This document shows, piece by piece, positions 54,037 through 62,475 of a stretch of DNA of 64,000 nt; within the stretch, counting starts at the first letter, position 1, and the number at the start of each line of letters is the position of its first letter. Source of the stretch: Bacillus kexueae (GTDB lineage Bacteria > Bacillota > Bacilli > Bacillales > Aeribacillaceae); contig NZ_JALAZE010000008.1 in NCBI RefSeq assembly GCF_022809095.1, positions 62,001-126,000 on the forward strand, read 5' to 3'. The notes below the pieces were generated by a model. The model did no database searches. It was not told where the DNA came from and saw only the letters and a program-made list of their open reading frames with translations. A program made the position numbers and the translations under genes.

Positions 54037-55854
54037 ATGAAAGAGCATGAAAATAAAGATAAAGAAAAAGACAAAATGAAAAAGCGGCCAAACATATTAA
54101 TTTTAATGGTTGATCAAGAAAGATACCCTTCTGTTTATGAATCAGAAGATGTGAAAAAATGGCGAAGAGAAAACTTGAAGGCTCAGGAGTGGTTAAAAAA
54201 GAACGGGTTCGAATTGAAAAATCATTATGCTGGCAGTACGGCTTGTTCACCTAGTAGAGCAACCTTATATACAGGACAATACCCTTCCCTTCATGGCGTT
54301 ACACAAACGTCTGGTGCTGCGAAAGGACCGTTTGACCCTGATATGTTTTGGTTAGATCCTAATACCGTTCCAACTATGGGCGATTATTTTAGAGAAGCAG
54401 GATATGAAACGTATTGGAAAGGAAAATGGCATGCATCCGATGAAGACATTCTGATTCCTGGTACGAAAGATGCCTATACAAGCTATACAGCGACAGGAGT
54501 ACCTGACAAAGAAAAGGTGGATGTTTATTTAAATGCAAACCGCTTAGATTCGTATGGATTTTCCGGATGGGTGGGTCCAGAACCTCATGGCTCAGCACCA
54601 CGGAATTCAGGCTCTTCCGCTTCAATCGGTCTAAGTGGACGTGATGAAATTTATGCAGCAGAAACGATTGAACTCATTCAAACTTTAGAAAAGAAAGACA
54701 AAACGAAAGATTCTTCCCCATGGTTTATTATGTGTTCCTTTGTCAATCCACATGACATCGCATTATTTGGGGCATTTTCAGAAATCAGTCCATTATATAA
54801 TTTTACAGTTGATCCATCCGTTCCTTCTATTCCACCAGCTCCTACGGCACATGAATCGCTTGAGACTAAACCTTCAGCTCAAAAAAGTTATAAGCATGTT
54901 TATCAGGAAGCCCTTCAGCCACTCGTTGACACCGAACATTACCGAAGGCTTTACTATTCGCTTCAAAAAGAGGTAGATGAACAAATGCAAAAAGTTATAA
55001 AAGCGCTGAAACACTCCTCTTTTTACGATGATACCATTATTGTCTTTTTATCCGACCATGGGGAATTGTTAGGGGCACATGGCGGGTTATTTCAAAAATG
55101 GTATAACACGTACGAAGAATCAATTCATGTTCCTTGTATATTCCATAGCAAAAAACTTTTTTCTTCCTATGAAAGCACAGACATGCTGACCTCACACGTT
55201 GATATTCTTCCAACCTTATTAGGACTTGCCAACATTGATGCGAACGGTATTCAAGAGAAGTTAAAAGCAAATCACAATGAAGTGCATCCTTTGGTAGGAA
55301 GAGATTTATCTCCTTTATTAAGGGGGAAAAATCAGTTTTTCCGTGCAAACGAGCCACTATACTTTATGAGCGACGACGATTTCACAAGAGGTTTAAATCA
55401 ATACACAGTGTCTGGGAAACCTTACGAATCTGTCATACAACCAAACCATACGGAAGCGATATTAACGAAATTGCCAACAGGGAAAAATGACACATTACAA
55501 ACGTGGAAATTCACCCGCTATTTTGATAACCCACAGTTTTGGAGTAATCCAGGATGTGAAGATAAAGTAGTTGATGAAGCTTGCGTAAAAGATTTGTCAG
55601 ATGATAAATCTTGTTCATTATGTATAACAAATATTAAAACTTCCCCAGTTCCAGATGAATTTGAGCTATACAATTTAACAGAAGACCCGCTGGAGGAACG
55701 AAACTTAGCGAGTCTCAAATATCAAACCCCAAAAATAAAAGCAATAGAGCAAATGTTGATGTCTGCATTAGAAGAACAATGCAAACAAAAACGGCTAGCT
55801 CCTTCTAGTGGTTCTGTACCAGGAATGCCTTCGTGTTCATGTGACGGAGTTTAA
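54037..55854 (+). CDS. Type I sulfatase (cytosolic)
   Basis: 605-residue member of the alkaline-phosphatase superfamily. ILILMVDQERYP near residue 20 supplies metal ligands; CSPSRATLYTGQYPSLHG carries the C-x-P-S-R sequence whose Cys becomes formylglycine, and VFLSDHGELLGAHGG is the second metal block. There is no signal peptide, so it works inside the cell. The C-terminal 90 residues are Cys-rich (CEDKVVDEACVKDLSDDKSC and the tail CSCDGV). No maturase is adjacent. GGGAGATG lies nine bases before ATG 54037. The substrate is unknown. Confidence 0.88.
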   Translation: MKEHENKDKEKDKMKKRPNILILMVDQERYPSVYESEDVKKWRRENLKAQEWLKKNGFELKNHYAGSTACSPSRATLYTGQYPSLHGVTQTSGAAKGPFDPDMFWLDPNTVPTMGDYFREAGYETYWKGKWHASDEDILIPGTKDAYTSYTATGVPDKEKVDVYLNANRLDSYGFSGWVGPEPHGSAPRNSGSSASIGLSGRDEIYAAETIELIQTLEKKDKTKDSSPWFIMCSFVNPHDIALFGAFSEISPLYNFTVDPSVPSIPPAPTAHESLETKPSAQKSYKHVYQEALQPLVDTEHYRRLYYSLQKEVDEQMQKVIKALKHSSFYDDTIIVFLSDHGELLGAHGGLFQKWYNTYEESIHVPCIFHSKKLFSSYESTDMLTSHVDILPTLLGLANIDANGIQEKLKANHNEVHPLVGRDLSPLLRGKNQFFRANEPLYFMSDDDFTRGLNQYTVSGKPYESVIQPNHTEAILTKLPTGKNDTLQTWKFTRYFDNPQFWSNPGCEDKVVDEACVKDLSDDKSCSLCITNIKTSPVPDEFELYNLTEDPLEERNLASLKYQTPKIKAIEQMLMSALEEQCKQKRLAPSSGSVPGMPSCSCDGV

Positions 55855-55918
55855 TCCTTTACAAAGATTTGGGGAGAGTATTTTCTCCCCAATGGAATTA
55901 TGACGGTTATATAATGCT

Positions 55919-56074
55919 TTAATCCTTCTGTTGCTTTTCCCCAATATAGGCTGGCTCGGAAAGACGTAAATCATACCCGTGATCTTCTGGTGATACATGA
56001 ATAAGATCTTCTTTCGCCCCTACAATACTAGCCGTTTTTAGTTCGTTTTCAAAATCATCAAGGTCCTTCTTCAA
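55919..56074 (-). CDS. Small acidic protein, 51 aa
   Basis: TTG 56074 with GGAGGG seven bases upstream reads MKKDLDDFENELKTASIVGA and includes HVSPEDHGYDLRLSEPAYIG before the TAA at 55919. The good site supports translation. It is soluble and negatively charged. I do not know the family. Confidence 0.6.
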   Translation of the reverse strand: MKKDLDDFENELKTASIVGAKEDLIHVSPEDHGYDLRLSEPAYIGEKQQKD

Positions 56075-56166
56075 TTATGCTCCCTCCTTTTTCCCATCGC
56101 CGATAGGAGTATTTTTCGTTTAAATTCCATAAAATATGTTCGAATGTTTTTAAAGGAGGTAATCGC

Positions 56167-56271
56167 TTGAAGAAAAAATTAGAACAAGCCGTCGAACATG
56201 CGAATGAAACGAACCCAACAACTCGAAGTCGTCCAAAACCGAAGACATCTAAAGCCGACAGAAAATTATAA
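56167..56271 (+). CDS. Small basic protein, 34 aa
   Basis: TTG 56167 has a perfect AAAGGAGGT six bases upstream. It reads MKKKLEQAVEHANETNPTTR and ends SKADRKL: a short helix followed by a Pro/Arg/Lys-rich tail. It might be a minor spore protein by composition, but no motif proves that. It is divergent from the 51-aa gene. Confidence 0.6.
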   Translation: MKKKLEQAVEHANETNPTTRSRPKPKTSKADRKL

Positions 56272-56279
56272 GTTTAAAT

Positions 56280-56306
56280 GCTGTCACGATAAATAAAGTG
56301 ACAGCT
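56280..56306 (-). terminator. Hairpin at the MFS gene stop
   Basis: GCTGTCAC pairs with GTGACAGC around a 10-base loop and overlaps the MFS stop codon; the downstream T content is modest. Confidence 0.55.
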
Positions 56307-57525
56307 CCTCTTTCGATTGCTCAAAATTCTTCATTAACTGCTTTTTATTTCGTTCAACATGAAGCATTAAATGAATTGTAAGGACTAACAAGATACATGA
56401 AGAAGCAATCACTACAACTTGTAACGGTAACAGTTGAGCTGCAATACCAACGAAAAAGGTGATACAAATAATAGAAAAGGCTCCAACTACTTCGTACATA
56501 CTTACGATGCGGCCTACAATATTTTGCGGGATGTTCGTTTGATAAAAGGAATAAAAGCCAGTATTTGCTAGAGCAAGTGATAATGACAGAATAACAAACC
56601 CTGTTGCCGCTTGCGCAAACGTTGTAGAAAAAGCATAAATTAAATACCCTATAGAAACAAAAACAGAACCTTTCCCTAACAAGCTAACTCCAGTCACTTT
56701 TTTCCCACATAATGCAACGATAATGGATCCAAAAGCGTATCCTCCGCCAGCTATGCTAACGAGCAATGCATACTGACTATCGGTTAATTCAACAACTTGT
56801 TTGGCAAATGCCGCTTCCAATGAATCAATAGCGGTAGCCATCACCAGTAGGCTCGAAAATAAGACATACGTTATTATGATATAAGAATGACTTTTGCTAA
56901 AACGAAAGACGAGGCGCCAATCACTTTGAACGGTTTTCAAGGTAAGTTTGTTTCCTTCACCTGAAGATAGAATATGTTGATCGACATCAGGAAGAAAAAG
57001 CAACAGAATTGCAGAAATCAATAACATAAAGCCGTTAAACGTTATCGCAGTCATTTCATTCCCGACTATAAAAAACATTCCGGCAATCGCTGGACCTATA
57101 ACAAAACCTCCAGATTCTACAAAACTCCGCCATGCATTGAAACGAGTTCGATTTTTATGTTGAACAAATAAACTAAAGTATGACATGGATGCAGGGCGAA
57201 AGGTAGAACTTGCAATATTTATTATGAATACAATTGCATACATCGAAAATATGGATGGAAGAATTGGAATTATAAATAACAAAAAGGCTCGTAAAAAATC
57301 AATACCTATCATTAAGCGCCGTTTATTCATTCGATCTATAACACTACCTGCCCAGCTGTTCGTAATAAGCGCTGCAAATGGCTTTAACATATATAGGACT
57401 GCCACCGCAAACGGCGAATCCGTTTCATTTAACACGATGAGATTCAAAGATATTAAATAAACCCAGTCTCCTATGTTCGAAATACCAATGGATACTAACA
57501 AAATGATTGAGTGCCATCCCCTCAT
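56284..57525 (-). CDS. MFS transporter, exporter-like
   Basis: 413-residue membrane carrier with 10-12 helices. SIGISNIGDWVYLISLNLIV at the N-terminus, AVLYMLKPFAALITNSWAG, SVIDRMNKRRLM (loop 2-3) and STFRPASMSYFSLFVQHKNR fit the MFS_3-type drug/siderophore exporters. The substrate is unknown. ATG 57525 has GGGAGAG six bases upstream. It is separated from a T-box leader (57737-58010, same strand) by an interspersed repeat of about 175 bp. Whether the T-box regulates it is unclear. Confidence 0.82.
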   Translation of the reverse strand: MRGWHSIILLVSIGISNIGDWVYLISLNLIVLNETDSPFAVAVLYMLKPFAALITNSWAGSVIDRMNKRRLMIGIDFLRAFLLFIIPILPSIFSMYAIVFIINIASSTFRPASMSYFSLFVQHKNRTRFNAWRSFVESGGFVIGPAIAGMFFIVGNEMTAITFNGFMLLISAILLLFLPDVDQHILSSGEGNKLTLKTVQSDWRLVFRFSKSHSYIIITYVLFSSLLVMATAIDSLEAAFAKQVVELTDSQYALLVSIAGGGYAFGSIIVALCGKKVTGVSLLGKGSVFVSIGYLIYAFSTTFAQAATGFVILSLSLALANTGFYSFYQTNIPQNIVGRIVSMYEVVGAFSIICITFFVGIAAQLLPLQVVVIASSCILLVLTIHLMLHVERNKKQLMKNFEQSKEELSLYLS

Positions 57526-57564
57526 TATATACTCTCCCTTCTCTTTCATCATGAATTAAGCTCC

Positions 57565-57742
57565 AATAAGAAAAGCGCAAAGCGCAAGTCCTTAGGCGAA
57601 GGGCGCTGGAGGACCTGCGAGGAGGCTTCCGTCGCCACAGCTGGGCCGAAGCGACCCGAGCTGATGGCGCTTGGAGCTAGACACCAAAAAAACTGTAAAG
57701 AAAACACTTTATTGAACGTAAACTTTCTGTAACAATAAAAAA
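57565..57742. repeat. Interspersed repeat, copy C
   Basis: Near-identical to copy A (11975-12150), in the same orientation on the plus strand. It lies between the MFS start and the T-box terminator, and its right end (TGTAACAATAAAAAAA) coincides with the terminator's U tract on the minus strand. Confidence 0.85.
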
Positions 57743-58010
57743 ACTCACCCCCAAGAAAACATCTTGGGGGTGAGTTCCAATCACGGTGCCACCCCAATTT
57801 GCTCATACGTCACCATATGAACCTCAATAGGTAAAAAGCTACCCTCACTCTGTAACGGGAGTGTACCGCCACAACATCACGTTAACCGATCCGAAGTGTT
57901 GCTCCAAGCCTTGCTTCAATCAATCTTCCTTACCCCATTCCCACCATCAGGAGCTCTCTAAAAAAGAATGGATTGATTTACTCTTCCCTTCATCGCATTT
58001 AACATTTTCT
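57737..58010 (-). promoter_or_regulatory. T-box leader with terminator
   Basis: On the minus strand: GATGAAGGGAAGAGTAAATC with the S-turn AGTA, AGAGAGCTCC and GGTGGGAA (stem I apical loops), CTTGGAGC, a central region, then the T-box GGGGTGGCACCGTGA (57795-57781) and a 14-bp terminator stem AACTCACCCCCAAG / CTTGGGGGTGAGTT with seven T. The antiterminator bulge TGGC calls for a tRNA with discriminator G. The specifier is not resolved: after GAA the choices GCA (Ala), AGC (Ser) or CAA (Gln) lie in register; Ala conflicts with the discriminator. Confidence 0.85.
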
Positions 58011-58114
58011 AAATATTAACATTATCAATTTGATGTGTAAAGATAGCGTATCTTCTATTTTTTATCTCTCTTGCACACCTTTGACTTCATCATGCAATCT
58101 TTGTTATTCCCGCT

Positions 58115-58525
58115 TTATCGCACAAAATTAATGCGGAAACAGTATTTATGATATAATTCTCGATCTAAGGCTGATAAAAAGACATCCACTGCATGAAATA
58201 GCTCATTAGAATCAACCAACACGGTACCTTCACTCCAAATAGAAGAAATTTCCCAACGGTTGTCACCAATTTTCGTGAACGACATTATCGGTCCGTCATG
58301 AAGTTCAATTGAATCGTATTGAAAACCATCTTCTTTATTCCACCTTTTGAGTTGATAAGCAAGTTCCACCAAAGCAATGGATGGTTCGTAAAAGTAGCAA
58401 TCACCATTTACTCGAATTTCAAGTTCGCCTTGTATACGAACAAACATTGAACCGTCAAACCGATTAAGCCAACTCCGTCGAACGTCACAATTCTTTAATA
58501 ATTGGAATATAAATTCTATTGACAA
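58115..58525 (-). CDS. Conserved hypothetical protein, 136 aa
   Basis: Soluble, mixed alpha/beta: FDGSMFVRIQGELEIRVNG, YEPSIALVELAYQLKRWN, LHDGPIMSFTKIGDNRWEIS and SNELFHAVDVFLSALDREL. I do not recognise a catalytic motif. The start TTG 58525 has AGGTAGGGA seven bases upstream. Downstream (57737) is the T-box leader in the same direction, 100 bases past its stop. Confidence 0.62.
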   Translation of the reverse strand: MSIEFIFQLLKNCDVRRSWLNRFDGSMFVRIQGELEIRVNGDCYFYEPSIALVELAYQLKRWNKEDGFQYDSIELHDGPIMSFTKIGDNRWEISSIWSEGTVLVDSNELFHAVDVFLSALDRELYHKYCFRINFVR

Positions 58526-58624
58526 TTTATTTCCCTACCTTTGTATTACAAGATTTTATAAGTCATAATCCCAAGCCTCTACTTATAAACTGATAAAAAT
58601 CTGTTGTTTATGGGGGAGTTCTTA

Positions 58625-60181
58625 ATGCTTGATAGTGGTCTATTAACGAAATTTGTTGACCCGTTACCTCGTATTCCAATTGCCAAACCTCTTGGTACAC
58701 AAAACGGAATTCCCTTTTACACTATTTCAATGAAAGAAAAGTTCCAAAAACTTCATCGTGATTTACCGGAAACGAAAATTTGGGGCTACGGGGGACGATT
58801 CCCTGGTCCAACTATTCACGTTTGGCAGCATCAGCCGATTCACGTACTATGGAGAAACGATCTTCCAACAAAACATTTTCTTCCGATTGACAAAACGGTT
58901 CATGGAGCAGAACCATCTCAACCAGAAGTTCGAACAGTCGTTCATCTTCATGGAGGAGTCACAAAAGAGGAAAGCGATGGATATCCAGAAGCCTGGTTTA
59001 CTCACCATTTCAATGAAGTTGGCCCTTATTTTCGCCAAAAAGTATATGAATATCCAAATATTCAACAAGCATCGACCCTTTGGTATCATGACCATGCTAT
59101 GGGGATTACGCGATTAAACATATACGCAGGTCTAGCAGGCTTTTATCTCATTCATGATGTAACGGAATATTCCCTCCCTCTTCCTAAAGGAGAATATGAC
59201 GTACCATTATTACTCCAAGATCGAAGTGTAAACGAAGACGGCTCATTGTATTATCCTTCTCAGCCAACTCCTCCTATCGAGACAGTAAACCCGTCTGTAA
59301 TTCCAGACTTTTTCGGTAATATGAACCTCGTAAATGGGAAAGTTTGGCCCTATTTCGAAGTTGAACCTCGAAAGTATAGATTACGTCTATTAAATGGGGC
59401 AAACGCTCGCTTTTATCGCCTTTCTTTGTCCAATGGCTTACCGTTTATTCAAATCGGTACAGACCAAGGGTTACTACCTTCACCAGTGCTTGTACACGAG
59501 TTAACTTTAGCACCTGCCGAAAGAGCTGACGTCATCTTAGATTTTACCCAATTGAAAATGGAAGAATTGATATTGTTAAATAATGCCCCTTCTCCTTTTC
59601 CACAAGGGGAAAAGCCAGACCCTTCCACCGAAGGAGTTGTCATGAAATTTATAGTGAATCAAAAACGAAAAGGAATGGACCAAACGTATATCCCTCCCGT
59701 TTTAGCGAGCATTCCAAAATTAGAGGAATCGTCTTCCATTCAAAATCGGAAGCTTCTTTTAAACATGAAACCTGATACTTATGGTCGGTCCATTCATCTA
59801 TTAAACAATCGGTTATGGTCCGATCCGATTACAGAAGCTCCAAATCTATGGAGCATGGAGGTTTGGAGCCTCATTAACGTGTCCAAGGCAACACATCCCA
59901 TTCATCTCCATTTAGTAAAATTCCAACTTTTGGATCGACAACCTTTTGACCGAGATAGATACGAAAAAGAAGGAAAAATTGTGTTAACGGGTGTAAGAAA
60001 GGAACCCGACTTAAATGAGAAAGGGTGGAAGGACACCGTTCGAGCAAACCCTGGTGAAATAACCCGAATCATCGTTCCATTTGGACCTTATTCAGGATTA
60101 TTTGTATGGCATTGCCACATTCTCGAACACGAAGATTACGAAATGATGCGTCCATACAAAATCATACCAAACAAGGAATGA
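58625..60181 (+). CDS. cotA: CotA-like spore-coat laccase (multicopper oxidase)
   Basis: 518-residue multicopper oxidase with three cupredoxin domains. The copper sites are VVHLHGG, WYHDHAMGITR, HPIHLHLVKF and HCHILEHEDYEMM, the last with the axial Met of the type-1 copper. Very close in layout to B. subtilis CotA, the outer-coat enzyme that makes brown pigment and protects spores from UV and peroxide. No signal peptide is present, as expected for a coat protein assembled in the mother cell. ATG 58625 has GGGGGAG six bases upstream. A sigma-K-type promoter was not identified by eye. Confidence 0.92.
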   Translation: MLDSGLLTKFVDPLPRIPIAKPLGTQNGIPFYTISMKEKFQKLHRDLPETKIWGYGGRFPGPTIHVWQHQPIHVLWRNDLPTKHFLPIDKTVHGAEPSQPEVRTVVHLHGGVTKEESDGYPEAWFTHHFNEVGPYFRQKVYEYPNIQQASTLWYHDHAMGITRLNIYAGLAGFYLIHDVTEYSLPLPKGEYDVPLLLQDRSVNEDGSLYYPSQPTPPIETVNPSVIPDFFGNMNLVNGKVWPYFEVEPRKYRLRLLNGANARFYRLSLSNGLPFIQIGTDQGLLPSPVLVHELTLAPAERADVILDFTQLKMEELILLNNAPSPFPQGEKPDPSTEGVVMKFIVNQKRKGMDQTYIPPVLASIPKLEESSSIQNRKLLLNMKPDTYGRSIHLLNNRLWSDPITEAPNLWSMEVWSLINVSKATHPIHLHLVKFQLLDRQPFDRDRYEKEGKIVLTGVRKEPDLNEKGWKDTVRANPGEITRIIVPFGPYSGLFVWHCHILEHEDYEMMRPYKIIPNKE

Positions 60182-60544
60182 CTCGTATTTTGAAGAAACA
60201 CATTAATTTCTATAAATTGCACACAAGAATCCCCTTGATCAATATTTTGATCAATGACCTAGCATTTGTTTTTGCAGTTAATAAAAATGTCATTTCTTGT
60301 TTCTTTTTTTACAATTATTTCACTCTGATTGGATTCGATAGGTTCTTTCTTTATGTATTAAGATTGAAAGCGGGACAACAACTGGCACCATTTATTCTAC
60401 AGTTCGAAGGTGAATTGCACGCCCATTGGCCCCCATACTTGAAACTGTTGCAACGCCGTTTTCTCATTCCAATGATCAACAGTTCATAGGTACATATTTT
60501 CAATTGAGAAAGTAAAGCCTTACATGTTTTTAGTGAACTTACTT
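60182..60544. other. Gap after cotA with a twin TTGATCAA site
   Basis: TTGATCAA occurs twice four bases apart (60235-60242 and 60247-60254), each a perfect palindrome, like an operator. No supported gene lies in this 363-bp gap. Short open frames near 60350-60490 have no ribosome-binding site. Confidence 0.45.
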
Positions 60545-61207
60545 TTAGTCTATTTGCCGAGTGATCAAGTTAAGGTCCTCTAAAACAATTGATTCACCCT
60601 GATTTCTAAGAAGATCAATGACAACAGTTAAATTATCCTTGACCTTTTCTGCATAGGTAAAATCACCGTAGCAATATGGGTAACGAAAGTTCGTTGAATC
60701 TCCACCGCAATTATAAAGTTCTGGGTTTTGTTGTACTTTTAAGTCGGAATATTGTTTCGCTAACTCTTCAGAATGTTTCTTTCCGTTTTGAGCAATAAAA
60801 TCAATATAACCAGGACCCATATTATAGCTTTGGATAACCGTCTCCATATCAACTTGTTGTTGCGAACCGTACTTGTACATGTTGGCAAAATGTTTCACTC
60901 CTTGACGAATACTTTCATCAGGAGTATTTATTGCATTCCGTTTATATCCAGCCGACTCGGAAGACTGCATCACATCTTCACCGAGTGCATTACTTTCTTG
61001 CAAAATAATAGCTAAAATGACAGGTTTCAACTCTGTTAATTGGTAAGATGCTAATTCATTGTTTACCACATTCTCATATTTTAATAGTTTTTCCTCGACT
61101 TGATTGGTTCGTTGAAAAACTTGTTGATTTTCATACCTTTCGTATATGAGAAAGACTATTAAAAGACTAAAGACGAATAAAGAAACCATCCCTACTTTCT
61201 TTTTCAC
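60545..61207 (-). CDS. Lysozyme-like cell-wall transglycosylase
   Basis: 220-residue exported or membrane-anchored murein hydrolase. An N-terminal helix (VGMVSLFVFSLLIVFLIYE) is followed by a lysozyme-like domain: ILAIILQESNA (catalytic Glu), DVMQSSESAGYKRNAIN, SIRQGVKHFANMYKYG, VIQSYNMGPGYIDFI and YCYGDFTYAEKVKDN. This is the Lysozyme_like group seen in CwlT and YocA, where such domains cleave glycan strands, often in conjugative or spore contexts. GTG 61207 has AAGGGG ten bases upstream. It stands alone. Confidence 0.88.
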   Translation of the reverse strand: MKKKVGMVSLFVFSLLIVFLIYERYENQQVFQRTNQVEEKLLKYENVVNNELASYQLTELKPVILAIILQESNALGEDVMQSSESAGYKRNAINTPDESIRQGVKHFANMYKYGSQQQVDMETVIQSYNMGPGYIDFIAQNGKKHSEELAKQYSDLKVQQNPELYNCGGDSTNFRYPYCYGDFTYAEKVKDNLTVVIDLLRNQGESIVLEDLNLITRQID

Positions 61208-61302
61208 ACGAAAAACCCCTTCACAAAATCAATCTCTCTATAAATAAGACCGTCTTTTTTTACGAATGGTTTCACTTTATTGTGAAGTTTTTGGCAAAAT
61301 GA

Positions 61303-61323
61303 AAAGGGAGTTCAACTCCCTTT
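61303..61323 (-). terminator. Terminator at the RibD-type reductase stop
   Basis: AAAGGGAGTT pairs with AACTCCCTTT, a short stem overlapping the stop codon, with CTTTTCATTTT on the minus strand. Confidence 0.6.
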
Positions 61324-61855
61324 AACTACTTTTTCGTGCATAAATGAGTTGGGCAAATTGAGCGTATTGACGTACTTCTTTCAACTCTAAATCGATTTCT
61401 TGATCAAACGGTTGGAATAGCGGAATCCCTTTTCCGATAAGTACTGGTGCTATTGTGATAATGTATTCATCTATGAGATTATTTTGTAAGAAAGAGTGGA
61501 TAATCCCTCCTCCACCAACAAGCCAAATCGTTCCACCATTCTCCTCTTTTAACCTCCTCGTGAAGGTTTTTACATCTTCATGAACGAACTGAACATATGG
61601 AGAATGTTGCTTCTCTTTTGAGGTAAACACAAAGCACTTTTTGTTTTCATACGGAAATGTCCCTTTCATTTCATTTAATATCCATTCATATGTACGATTT
61701 CCCATTACAACTGTATCAACCGGTTTGTAAAATGCCTCATAACCCGCATCTCCATCTACTTTCGTCTTAAATAGCCAGTCGAGAGAATCATCCTCAGTTG
61801 CAATATACCCATCAAGACTCATCGCGATGTATAGACTTACTTTTCTATTTTTCAT
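61322..61855 (-). CDS. Dihydrofolate reductase-like (RibD C-terminal) protein
   Basis: 177-residue cytosolic NADPH-binding reductase of the DHFR/RibD-C fold. The N-terminal SLYIAMSLDGYIATEDDSLD and TVVMGNRTYEWIL, GTIWLVGGGGIIHSFLQ and APVLIGKGIPLFQP are the family blocks. B. subtilis YwjB is similar. The substrate is unknown. ATG 61855 has AAGGAG eight bases upstream. The GNAT gene 60 bases upstream is on the same strand, so the two may share a transcript. Confidence 0.88.
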   Translation of the reverse strand: MKNRKVSLYIAMSLDGYIATEDDSLDWLFKTKVDGDAGYEAFYKPVDTVVMGNRTYEWILNEMKGTFPYENKKCFVFTSKEKQHSPYVQFVHEDVKTFTRRLKEENGGTIWLVGGGGIIHSFLQNNLIDEYIITIAPVLIGKGIPLFQPFDQEIDLELKEVRQYAQFAQLIYARKSS

Positions 61856-61914
61856 CCAAACGTCTCCTTCTAATAAAATAAGAAAAATCATCTTATCGGA
61901 ATCGAATTAGAAAA

Positions 61915-62355
61915 TCAAGTCGCCGAATTCACATCCACTTTAAACACATAGCTTACTTTTTCATAATGCATTTTCTCTTCATAAAAGCGATGCGCTTCCG
62001 TTCGCTTTAACCCTGAAGAAAGCGCAATTTTCTCATACCCGTCAGCAATCGCCAATTCGTGTATATGCGATAATAATATTTCCCCATATCCTTGCGATCT
62101 TCTTTTCGAATCCGTGACAAGGTCACATACCCATAGATATTTTCCATAATATAATGTTATCATCGGTTGAAAACCGATAACTGCAACAATTTCATCTCCT
62201 TCAAACAACCCGAACTGACGATACCCTTCTTTTTCGGCTGCTTCAATTACGAGATTCAAATATTCCTCTTCATGCAGATGCGCTCTTAATTGATTCATAA
62301 CTGGATACGCAAGTTGACGTTCTTCGTTCGATTTTAGTTCTTTAATAGATATCAT
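61915..62355 (-). CDS. GNAT N-acetyltransferase
   Basis: 146-residue acetyltransferase. VAVIGFQPMITLYYGKYLWV is followed by LVTDSKRRSQGYGEILLSHI with the acetyl-CoA loop RSQGYG, and by a C-terminal RTEAHRFYEEKMHYEK. The target is unknown. ATG 62355 has GAAGGGAG eight bases upstream; the frame further upstream is not supported. It is followed by a RibD-type reductase gene. Confidence 0.85.
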   Translation of the reverse strand: MISIKELKSNEERQLAYPVMNQLRAHLHEEEYLNLVIEAAEKEGYRQFGLFEGDEIVAVIGFQPMITLYYGKYLWVCDLVTDSKRRSQGYGEILLSHIHELAIADGYEKIALSSGLKRTEAHRFYEEKMHYEKVSYVFKVDVNSAT

Positions 62356-62447
62356 TTTAGTACTCCCTTCCATCAAAATGCTACATACCCAATATTCGCA
62401 AAATGCCTTTTTCTCCACCCTACCATTTATTCCATATTTTTCAATAT

Positions 62448-62473
62448 AAAAAACTTCCCTTTATAGAGGGGAG
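62448..62473 (-). terminator. Terminator of the yaaH-type gene
   Basis: CTTCCC pairs with GGGGAG around an 8-base loop, just past the stop, followed by TTTTTTAT on the minus strand. Confidence 0.7.
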
Positions 62474-62475
62474 CT

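Noticed and set aside
57795-58010. Calling the T-box an alanine leader from GCA after GAA
   Set aside because: The TGGC bulge needs a tRNA with G73, but tRNA-Ala has A73. The specifier is left open.
60106-60489. 127-codon plus-strand frame overlapping the cotA end
   Set aside because: It lies largely out of frame inside cotA and in the gap, with no start site. Treated as a shadow.
60350-60490. Short Cys-rich minus-strand frame with five Cys (RRCNSFKYGGQWACNSPSNC and more)
   Set aside because: It looked like a bacteriocin or toxin peptide, but there is no ribosome-binding site or export signal, and other frames in the same DNA are also open.
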